Positions 15,501 to 27,500 of a DNA stretch of 64,000 bases are shown piece after piece. The position numbers and the translations under genes were made by a program. Origin of the DNA: Girardinichthys multiradiatus (lineage: Eukaryota; Chordata; Actinopteri; Cyprinodontiformes; Goodeidae); contig NC_061794.1 of assembly GCF_021462225.1 (NCBI RefSeq), forward strand, positions 17,997,784-18,061,783, given 5' to 3'. The notes under the pieces were generated by a model that saw only the letters and a list, made by a program, of their open reading frames with translations, made no database searches and had not been told where the DNA came from. Position 1 is the first letter of the stretch. Each line of letters begins with the position of its first letter.

Positions 15501-18500
15501 TGGCAAAACAAAACTCGAGCACATCCTAGGTATATAATTTACTCTGTTTCTACCGCCTGTACATGAACCTAATCCCACTCGGTCCCGATCAACTTCAGCT
15601 GTATGACAGATGAAACGATGCTGGGCTCCCGACAGCCAACACAAGAGGAGCTGGATGAGCCTCCTGGCGTGCCGTCTCCTCCCCAGCTTCGACGGAGACT
15701 GATTAAAGAGGCCAACATCGACCAGAGCTCCTTTGATAGTGATGATCTTCCACAAAGGTGAAGGAATATGGATGTTGGATATGCATTTAAGTCAAGTTCA
15801 ATTATGATTCAAACTCTAACCAATGAAATCTAATTTGAAAATGTGCAAGAGCATCTAGAAAAAATAAAGTTGGTACACAATGATACTTAAACCTTTTTGC
15901 AAACCATTTTACCTCTTCATTTAGCAGGTATTAAGGCAAATATGTTCTTTTCCATACCAATATAATCTGATGATCTCTAAAGCATATTATTGCATTAGAG
16001 TTTTAAAGACTTGCCATATTACAAACTCTGGCAGCGAATCACACATGTGTTCAAATGTTGCCACAAGGTAAACATTAATAAAACTAAAATCTATAATCAT
16101 TCTGTATTTTTTAAACAACGGTTTATTTAAACATTTGACCTCTACTTTTCTTATCCTGTGGCAGCTTCCTGCGCTACAGTGGTAACACGACCTTAAAAGT
16201 AAACTGCAAATTCAGTTTTAGCTGTCAATCTTTTTTTTTTGCTTTGTCTATTACGGCAATATGGGCGACATCATCTTTTAGCATCACTGGTTTTCAATAA
16301 AAATCATATAATGTTCTCACTGTTGCTTGTATAAAGTTGAATTAGGTTGCAATGTTATGCAGTTACGACCACACCTCACTCCCCAATGCAATGCATGAAG
16401 GGAAAACTCAGTCAGCTGTGAGAGGAGTGGGATTATAACTGGATGTATTTTAGTGCTTTTCTTATTTTCAGAAAAGTGAGTCTTGAAAGTTCAATCACAC
16501 AGTGTAGCATGAACAAAAAAAAAACGTGTATAAATCTAAAACTCACACGGAGCTGTGTTTATTTTCACACTACTTGAACTTTTTCACATTTTATCACGTT
16601 ACACCAACAAACGTCAGTGTGTTCGGTTGAGATTTTTTGGTGCTCGAGAAACACAGAATAGCATGTACGTGTGGAGAGAAAAGAAAATGACTCAACAATA
16701 AAAATGTGAAACGTGTGCATTTCCATGGAACCTCCTTCACTCTGATACACCTAAATGAAATTCAGCTGCTCTGAGTCAGTACTACTTTGTAAAACAACAT
16801 TTTTCTGGAAATACAGCCTCTCAACAAGTAGTGCATAACTGTGAAGCTACGAGAAAAGTATGCATAATGTTTTTAATATTTTTATAAATACAAATCTGAA
16901 ACGTGCTTCATGAATCGTCCAGAGTCGATATTTTCTAGAACCCCCTTTTTAATATCAGCTTGGGGTTGGTCTCCATCTGCTTAACACATCTAGAGACTGA
17001 AATGTTTGTTCATTCTAATTTGCAAAATAGCTCAGGCTAAGATGGATTTAGGTCTAGACTTTGACTAGACTGAAATCAGTGTAATTTAATCCACTACAGC
17101 TCTGGCTGTATGTTTAGGGTCATTGTGTTGCTAGAAGGGGAAACTCCACCCCAGTTTCAAGGCTTTTGCAGCCTCTAACATATTTATTCGCCAGCATTGC
17201 TCTGTATTTAGGTACTTTTATCCTCCCGTCTATTTTGATCATGTTCCCTGACCCAGCTGAACAATGATGGTGACCCCATCATGTTTTATCACAGGGATGT
17301 TTTTTTGGCCAGCAAACATCTAAGCCCTTTTACAGAACAGCTGTATTTATACTGACATTAAACTACACAGAGATGGACTCTAACATTTAGATGACCTTAG
17401 AAGGCAATCGGTTGTATTACATTTTATTTAGAGTATCGAAGGAAAAGCTGAATACCAATGTATATTACTGGTTTCAGGTTTGTATTTGTCAGAAGTTTTG
17501 AAAAAAGAATTATTTCCCTTTCACTTTGCATTCATGCACTACTTTGTGTTGTTCTAACACATGAATCCCCGATTAAATGCATTGAAATTTGAGACAGTGA
17601 TGTGACAAAATCTAAATACACTCAAGGTGTTTGAAAAGATAAGAAATATGATTTAAATGTTCAATGTTTGCCATTCACAGTTCCTTTCTTTGTTGTTGCC
17701 CAATGAGAAAATCAAAAGCACTCTATGCAAACAATACTGATAGGTTCTCAGTTTAAATAAATTTTTTTCTTTTCTTAAAAGTCAAGGAGATGATGACCAT
17801 GACCACAAAGACACAAAACAAGATGAGGATGTTGAGAAGGATGCAGAGATTAGTGAGACATCTGATCAGGAGCAAATAGAAGAAGATAAAGATGACCAAC
17901 AAGATGATCCAGAACTGGAGAAAGATGGGTTAGATGAAGAACTACAACGTAGAAAAGAGGGTGAATTCCCCAGATACATTGAGTGCACCTCACTGGATAA
18001 GCAAGGGAGCGATGAAGAAAAAAGTGTTAACCTCACTCAGTCTTCTAGACCTCTGACTCAGGAAACAAGGAACCTCACTGCCAGCGAGCTGCTGCTCAAC
18101 AGGTCAGGGGACACAATAATCATTTAAAAGCAAAATTACAGGTTAAATCAAATCATTTGCTGGTTTGTTATAAAACATAAAGACTGACTTTTTCTTGCAT
18201 CACTTTCTCCTGTCCTACAGCATGTTTGAAAGTGATGAGATCTCAGAGTCTGATAAGTTTTTCAAGACATTGCCGGGACCAGTGAAGCTGCTTTTTGCTC
18301 TCTACAACACCATGGTGTCCAAATCAGAGATGCTGTGCTACTTTGTTATCATCCTCAACCACATCGTGTCGGCTTCGTTTCTCTCACTCATCCTGCCAAT
18401 TCTGATCTTCCTCTGGGCCATGCTGTCTGTGCCGCGGCCGACCAAACGCTTCTGGATGACAGCTATAATCTACACAGAAGTAGGTCATTTCAGCTGCTGC

Positions 18501-21500
18501 CAGCATCTTATTATTTATAGTCTTGTAATAAATTGTTTTTGCTTCAAATTATTCAGTTAAAGATGTTAAGAAATAAGTACTGTCCCCTTTATTAATGTAT
18601 TGGTAAACTTGATTTTATGGCAATAAATTGATTACTTTTCTTTAAGATTAGCATATAGTGCTTTTAAAAAGTGTTGAAATTTGTCACATTTTGTCTCATT
18701 ACAACCACAGACTTCGTTTCCTATGTGATACACCAACACAAAGTAGGGCATAACTGTGAATTGGAAAGGGAAAAAACATAGTTTTTACATATATTTCTAT
18801 TTGTTATCCTAAATTATTTTTACAAATAAAAATCTGAAAAGTGTGGCATGCAGATATTTTCAACCCCTCTGAGTCAATACTTGAACCGCCTTTTGCTGCA
18901 ATTAAAGCTACAAGATGTTTAGGGTATGTTTGTTCCAGCTGTGCACAACTAGTGACTGAAATGTTTGTCCTTTTCTCTGCAAAATACCTCAAGCTCAGTC
19001 AGATTGGATGGAGAGCAGTAGTGTCCATCCAATCTCATCTAACCAGAGCAAATTTTTTCACACTTTCTGAGTCCGCTACATAGTATGTAGTGCACTACAA
19101 GCAAAACCTCTTATGGTTTTCTTTCTAAAATAGCTTCTTGTAACACTTCAATAAAGGTCAGGTTTGGGGGTGCATGTCTAACAGTGGTCCTGTTGAAACA
19201 TTCTCAGACCTGAGCTGTGGATATCTGTGTTTCCTCCAGATTACCACTGAGTCCTTGGCTGCTTCCCTGATTAATGTTCTCCTTGCCCAGCCCTTGAGTT
19301 TAGCTACACTGCCATGTATTGGCAGGTTTACAGTTGTGCCATGCTCTTGTCATCTTCAAATCATGGATTGAACAGTGGTCTGTGAGATGATGTTTTATAA
19401 CCTAACCCTGCTTTAAACTTTTTTAAACTCCATAACATTTTCTCTGAGCTTTCTGCTGTGTTCCTTAGTCTTCATGATGCTGTTTGTTCACTCATGTTCT
19501 CAATCAAACCTCTGAGGCCTTCAAAGAACAAGTGGATCTGCACTGCGATTAAATCACACAAAGGTGGACTCTAATAGATGGCAGTGGGTTTTATTTAGGT
19601 GTATTGGAGTGGAACTTACAGAGTGTTAGTACAAGCTATGAAAACTATGTTAAACTTTTCTTCTCTTTCACAATTATGCTCTACTTTGTGTTGCTCTATC
19701 ACATTAAATCCATTAAGGTTGGTGGTTGTAACCTGACAAAATGTATAAAAGTTTAAATGGTGTGAATACTTTTTCATGACACTTTTTCAGTCCTGTGACC
19801 CTGTTAGGACTTCTGCCTTTATTAGGCTGATAATTCATTCTGATTTCTCTCTTTTCTTTGTCCCAGCTTACAGTTGTGGTGAAGTACTTCTTCCAGTTTG
19901 GTTTCTTTCCCTGGACCACATCCGCTTACAGAGGAATCAATGCAGACCGGCCCTTTGCCCTGCCAAACATCATCGGGGTGGAGAAGAAAGATGGTTACGT
20001 CCTCTTTGACCTCATCCAGTTGCTTGCTCTGTTCTTTCACAGATCTATTCTGAAGGTAAGTGTGTCTTTTAGTTTAAACAATCCAATCTGACGGCATTGA
20101 TGCCAGTGAGGTAGTTCTCATGCCATTCCCCAAACGTACAGTGCCATGGGTTGTGGGATAACAAGGAGGTCGAGATGCCTGACTTCTTCAAGAAGCTCAA
20201 GAAGAAAGTGGACAAGAAGAAGATGACAGGAGCGGATAAGATGGGGAGCAAAGAGAAACCCTTACGCCGGCTGAAATTCCTCCCCTTTCAGGCCTCCACC
20301 ACCTCCATGTTCTGTAGACAAAAGAAAAGTGATTCTGAAGAATCTGTTGGTGAGAAGCTTTTCTTATTTGTTTGTGGGCTGTCTTTTACCATTAGGAAGT
20401 ATCCCATTTCTAAATGTTTATAAATTAATGTTTTATTTGCCTTGTTTTTGCATTGGAGAAGGGAAACCAAAGAAGCAGCTCAGCAAGAAGAATAGAAGAC
20501 AGCGATGCGCTGCTCCTCTGTCCAGGAGGCAGAGGATGAGGCAGCATATCAGAGAGACGATGCTGCAGGTCAAAACTGCCACCATAGAAGTGTGCGTTGT
20601 TTCCCTACTGGACTTTTAAAAAGATATTTCCACTTTTTTCATCGTTTATAGCATCCGTTTAGTCTGGAGGTCACACTGAATTTAATGCAAATATTTATTG
20701 ACCTGCTAAAAATATTCATACATCTACTTTTTAGAGTTTGGTGATAAAATGACATACCTCAGTGCATTTTTGAGTGATCTTAAATGGTAGACCAAGGTAA
20801 AGTAGCTCATGATTGAGCAATGCGAGGAAAACTAGGTTTTCAAATTTCTTTACAAATACAAATCTGAAGTGTGTTGGGGATTTGCATTCTTCTGCTTTTA
20901 ATCTGATACCAATACACAGAGTTCATCTGTGTCTCATTTAATCTCAGTATAAACCCAGCTGTTCTCTGCCTCAGAGGTTTGTTGGAGAACATTAGTAAAT
21001 AAACAGCATCATGAAGACCAAGGAACAAATACGACTGGTTTAAAGTTTTTCACAAGCTGTGTAGTGGACACAGCTAACGTGTGGAATAGAGTGCTTTGAT
21101 CACATACAACCAAAACTAAACCTTTTGGCCTGCATGTAAACTACGGATGAAAACTAACATGGGACCTCACCCTGAAGACACCGTCCCCACTGTCAAACAT
21201 GGTCATGGCAGCATCATGATGTGGGGATACATTTCTTTAGCAGAGACATGGAAGCTGGGATGATGATATGAAGATGGATGGAGCTGAGATTTTAATTCGT
21301 GACTTGAAAATCATCTATTTTCCTTCCTATTCAGAACCATGCAATACTTTGCGTTGGTCTATCATTTTATTTCCCCAAAAATAAAGCGAGGTTTGTAGTT
21401 GTAATGAGACTTTACATAAATAGTTATTTAGTTTTGCAAGGCAGTGTACAGGAGCGAAATGTGATGTGTTTGTTTTTCCCTCTCTCTCTTTGTAGAGCTC

Positions 21501-24500
21501 TTCACATCTATCTCCCCATAAGACAGTTCTTCTACGACATCATCCACCCTGATTACAGTCCTGTGTGTGACGTCTACGCCCTCATGTTTCTTATTGACGT
21601 TGTCAATTTTATTGTGACCATATATGGATATGGGGCCTTTGGGGTACACACATAAGTACACCTTGCTACAGCATACCATTATAATTAAATTGGACGTTAT
21701 GTACAAACTCACACTGTTTTTGTCACTTATTTAGAAATATTCTGCATCCATGGACATCTCAGAGACTCTGTCAGAAGACCAGGTTCCTGAAGCCTTTCTG
21801 GTCATGCTGCTCATCCAGTTTGGTACCATGATTGTTGACCGTGCCCTGTATCTGAAGAAGTCTCTGCTGGGGAAATGTGTTTTCCAGGTTGTGTTGGTGT
21901 TTGGCATACACTTTTGGATGTTCTTCATCCTCCCTGGGGTCACAGAGAGGTCAGAGCATATTCCTTAAGCTCACTATTGGGACCATTTCTTTGCATGAAC
22001 TTTGAATTCCATTATGGTCAATAACTCTTCAAGTTTAAACTGAACTCATGTGGGTTCTTCATAAGGTGACATCATGTAATTACAGATTGCAATCAACAGT
22101 AAAATAAAACAATATACACAGTGAGGAGTTTAGATCCAATCATCAAGAGAATGGAGGTCAAACCAATTCAAGGCTTTTAAGAATGAACTTGAATCGTTCT
22201 TCTTTCAAGGCGCGATTATGACACAACAAATTTATTTGTTGAATTTCAGGCTCGGCTGCATTTTGACAACTGAAACATAATCCATACATTTGCAGTTGGA
22301 TTTACAATGGGGTCATTCAAACAGCTTAATTGTAGTCTGCGTTATCTATTCAAGTCGGGTTCAAGCCAATCCTACACTGGAAAGAGCTGGAACACCAGTG
22401 GCACTTCCCACAATGAAGCCAGTTTAACCTTAACATGGACTGAAAGAAGCTCCTGCTTAACAATCAGCGCCTTTTAAGCCCAACTGAAATTTGCAGCTGC
22501 AATCTTGGACAAGCCAGATGACTTCTAGAGAATATTTATTTTCAGATGAAACAAACATTGACATATTTGCCCACAAGAACAAAGAGGTCTGTTTTACCGC
22601 CAGTGGTACTGGTGCATTAAACAAAGTGGATAAAATAATAAAGGACTACCTCAAAATTATTCAACTTCACTTCAAATCATCTACTATAGGGTTGGGATAT
22701 AATGGGAGAAAGCTGGCTAACCTTCAGCCTCTGGAATAGCCCTGAACGTGTCCTTTTGTGGTCTATTCTTAAAAGCTGGAAATAAACCAAATTAAACAAA
22801 CCAATTCTTTTAGGAAGAATGATCTAACATCCATTCAGAGTTACGGAAAAAAGTTTGATGCTGGATACAAAAACACTTTGGTCAAGGTGCAGTTTTGTAA
22901 GGGAAGAATTTAAAAACTCCTAAGAAATAGACAACTTTCAAACAAAAGGAAGGAAGGCACTGGACTAACTTAATAACACTTTTTATGACATGCTGAGTCT
23001 GTTTTTCTATCATAATAAACTCTAGACACTAGAAGCGGTGAATCTGTCTCTTGGTAATAAAAAGATACAATTCAGAGGATTGACATCTCTTCTTATCTCT
23101 GTCTGCTCCAGGAGGTTCAACAGAAACCCAATCGCTCAACTTTGGTATTTTGTAAAGTGCATTTATTTTGGCTTGTCTGCCTATCAAATCAAATGTGGCT
23201 ACCCAAACCGCATCCTGGGTAACTTCCTTACCAAGAACTACAACTACCTCAACCTCTTCCTCTTTCAAGGGTACGATTTCCTTCAGCAGTTACCTCGAAC
23301 ATAAATAGTAACACTGTAGCTTTTAAAATACATGTATTTTTTCATTGTTTCTTTAAATGGGTATCTTCATTGTCCGACTCTCTGCTTTCAGCTTTCGGAT
23401 GGTCCCATTCCTCACTGAGCTGAGGGCCGTGATGGATTGGGTTTGGACCGACACCACTCTGTCTCTCTCCAGCTGGATTTGTGTTGAAGATATCTACGCT
23501 AACATATTTATCCTCAAATGCTGGAGAGAGTCTGAAAAAGTAAGAGATAATGTACTCCACCATGTACAGCTAATTGTAGTTTATCTCCCTCACCATATTC
23601 ACAGTGCCTTGTGACAATGTCTAGACCTCTAAACACAAGCTTCCATGAATTTTATTAGGATTTTATGTAACGGACCAACACAAAGTAGTGCATAACTGCA
23701 AAGACTGTGATGGCGGCTGTGAAGAAATGTGGCATGCGTACGTTTTCAGCCCCATTTACTCTGACACCTCTAAATAAAGTCTGGTGCAACCAGTTGCCTT
23801 AAGGAGTCACATAATTAGTAAACAGAGCCCAGAGGCATCTGGGAATCTCTGGCAAGACTTGAAAATTGCAATCTACAGATGTTCTCCTTCCAGTCTGCTT
23901 GACCTTGAGCTATCCTGCAAAGGAGAATCAACAAAACTCTCTAGTCTCTAGATGTGCAAAGCTGACAGAGACATACCCCACAAGGCTTGCAGCTGCAATG
24001 AAGGCAGTTCTACAACGTATTTACCTAAAGGGGATGAATACATATGTGCTCTGCTTGTTTTAGTTTTTTATTGGAGAAAATGTAAAATAACCTTCTGTTT
24101 TCATTAAGCTCTAATTTATGCTTCTCCATCACATGAATCCCAATAAAAAAACATTTGGATTTGTTGTCACTACAAAAAAAGTTAATGTTAGTGGTATCAA
24201 TGATGAAGTTAGAGGTATAAATACTTTTGCAGGCACTATGTAGATCACAGTAACTAAAGTTGCACTAATTTAAACTCATATGATGTTATGACTGAAAGTG
24301 CATTAACCAATTAGTCAGAATGATTTAACATTGTCTCTTTAAACAAATATCAAATACATTCTAGTAGATCAAAAAAATGTGGAAGACCTTTTTAGTTGAC
24401 CGGCCTGTGGGATTATTTGTCTAAATAAGGAGCAGCTAAACAGCTGTACTCCATTTTCCAGAAATATCCACACCTACCAGGGCAGAAGAAGAAGAAGGTG

Positions 24501-27500
24501 GTAAAATATGGGATGGGAGGCTTCATCATCTTCGCCCTGATCAGCATTATCTGGTTCCCACTCCTCTTCATGTCTCTGGTCCAGTCAGCAGTCGGACTGA
24601 CCAATCAGCCGGTGGACGTCTCCATACAGCTCAGCATCGCAGGATATGAGGTCAGCACTGGTAGCATCAACAACTCTGTCTGCTAAAGTTCTTCCTGAGA
24701 CACAGAAAATGTAGAAGCTATAATTTTACTCCCTGGCTTGAAGTGTAAGTTGGTTTGCAAGTACTGTGCATGTTCATATGTTAGCAGGTAAATGTCTGTC
24801 TCTATCTGGTGTGTCTTTTTACAGCCTCTGTTTTCCATGAGCGCCCAGGAGCAGAACTTGGTCGCATACACTGAAGCTGGATTCAACCGACTCACAAAAG
24901 TTTATGCTACACATCCAGTGAGATATATTCCTTTTATTGCAAAATAGCGCAAATTCTCTGCAGCTAAGTAGGTCTGAGAGGACAAGCAATACAACAGCTG
25001 AGCAGAGGGAAATTCTGCAAACCAGCATACAATTCAATTCAATTCAATTCAATTCAAAAATACTTTATTAATCCCTAAGGGAAATTAAATGTTGTTGTAG
25101 CTCATATTATGAAGGTTTCCTCAAAGAGCCGTTGTAGATGCTGATGGCTGTGAGCAGGAAGGATCTCCTGTAGCGCTCCGTCTTACAGCAGATCTGCAGA
25201 AGCCTTTGACTGAAGACACTCTGTTGTTGTAGGACAGTCTCATGAAGAGGATGCTCAGGGTTCTCCATAATGTTCTTCATTTTATGAAGAATCCGTCTTT
25301 CCACAATGATCTCCAGAGGTTCCAGAAAGATCAAAAAAATGTGGAAGACCTTTTTATAAGACCTTATAAAATGTGGAAGACCTTCTGTTACAAGTACCAG
25401 AGCTGATTTTTTTTACGATAAACATAGAAAAAAAAACTATTTTAAATAATAAAAATCTTAAATTGGCATTGACAAAGACTTATCTGGTATGTATTCTAAG
25501 ATGTACTGCACATCTGTCTTGACAAATAAATTTTGTTTGAGATGAAAATAGAGGCACAAATCAAACCTTTAAATGCATTTGAAGTATATAAATGTGGATT
25601 TTTATTGTCTATGTTTAAAAGTATCAGCTGCTGAATTACTTCTTGAATAAAATCAGAGCTTTCTAGTGTCAGAAATTAGTGGTGATGTTTATTCAAACCT
25701 ATAAGAAAATCTTACTCTGTTGACTCTTACTGTGTGTTTCAGGGTGCAATGCAGTTCCTAATGAACTATGAAGCAGAGGACATTGTTGTTGCCAAAATCA
25801 AGAGTGATGCCAGTCTGCTCTGGACCATCAGCCCAGCCAGTCGAGCAGCAATGATTAAGGAACTGAGCAACTCTTCCCACATATACATGACTTTACGCTG
25901 GACACTGCTCAGGTTAGACTTTATGTGTATTGCTTTTTCCCACTGTGTATCTGTGTTTCATTTGAAAACACCTGGATCTACCAAAGGGGACCTTGTGGTG
26001 GCTAGCCCAAACCCAGCTCACAGAAGAAAGAGGTTCCACAAAGCCGTTAGCAGCATTTGTTAACACAGTACGATATTTAATTCAGTGTCACCCCAATGAA
26101 ACACACACTGTCCTGTTACAATATGGTAGATAGGAAAGCCCGGCAGAAAATAGTGAGAGGAGCTCAAAGGGGTCTGTCCAGGATCTTCTTTCAGAACCGC
26201 TGTAGGAACAGGGCTCTAAACATGGTCAGAAACTCCTCATGCCCTCTACTTGTACTACCATTACATCAAAAGCAGAAACACCCCCCTGCTACACAGGTTT
26301 CTGTTAAAATGCTGGACTGCTGTTAAGATTGTCCACTTTAGATGCAATTTATAGGGTCTAATAGGGTCAAATCTGTGCTTTCATCAGTGTTTTATTTTGG
26401 GTCAGTTGTATTGTCTCATTTTATTCTAATGTTTCTGCAAAAAAACTAAAACTGTCTAAATGGGAAATGCCAGAAATGGTGGACAGCGGCTCTCTTTGAC
26501 ACAAATACTTTTCAGTCTGGATCATCAGAAATAAATGTCATAACGTACTGATGTGTAAAAATCAAATTGTGTGGATATGTTTAACAACTCCTCCTCACAA
26601 AATATTTTGTTTTTCTTAGTTTGTTTTCTATCATAATGGAAACATTTGGTTTCTGTGGTTATGTTATCATCATATCCAAAAAGACAGAATTAGCAGAGCT
26701 TTGGCATTTTTGTAGAGAGCTTTGTTAGATCTTGTAAAATATAGCTATTTAGTAAACTTATTAACTAAATGCAGCAGGTTTTTAGAGGAATGTACCACCA
26801 CTGTTAGAGTGGCAGAAGTCTCCAAAAATACTTGTACCAAAAATCCTGTGACATTATGGGGTTATGGAAGTAATTTTTCTTTCGTCAGGAAGGAGATACA
26901 TGCTCGCTAGAACCAGACATCAGATATATAAATGTACTTTTATTCCACCTTCAATTACTGCAATAAACTTTCAAAATTTGTAATTTGCAGTTTGAATTAT
27001 TAGCACTTATTTGGATACTTTGAATTGTTTTGATTCAAGTTTGGTTGTCTACATCTATATTTTTATTTCGTTGCTGTGTTATTGTTTTTACGCCTATTAC
27101 TACCACTGTGCTGCTACCCTCTTAATCCTATTTGGAATCTGAATTGTCCATTTGCTAATATTCACACTAATCTGCTAAAGGTCCCGAGAGTCTTGCTTTG
27201 TTGCAAGCTAGTTGTACAACAAAATAACAATAAAATAATGCACGGTGTCGCAGTTGTTATCACTGTTGCCTTGCAGCAAGAAGGTCCTGGGTTCGATTCC
27301 CAGCCGGGGGTCTTTCTGCATGGAGTTTGCATGTTCTCCCTGTGCATGCGTGGGTTCTCACCGGGTACTCCGGCTTCCTCCCACAGTCCAAAGACATACC
27401 TGTTAGGTTAACTGGTCATTCTAAATTGCCCTTAGGTGTATGAATGAGTGTGTGCATGGTTGTTTGTGTGTTGCCCTGTGATGGACTGGCGACCTGTCCA

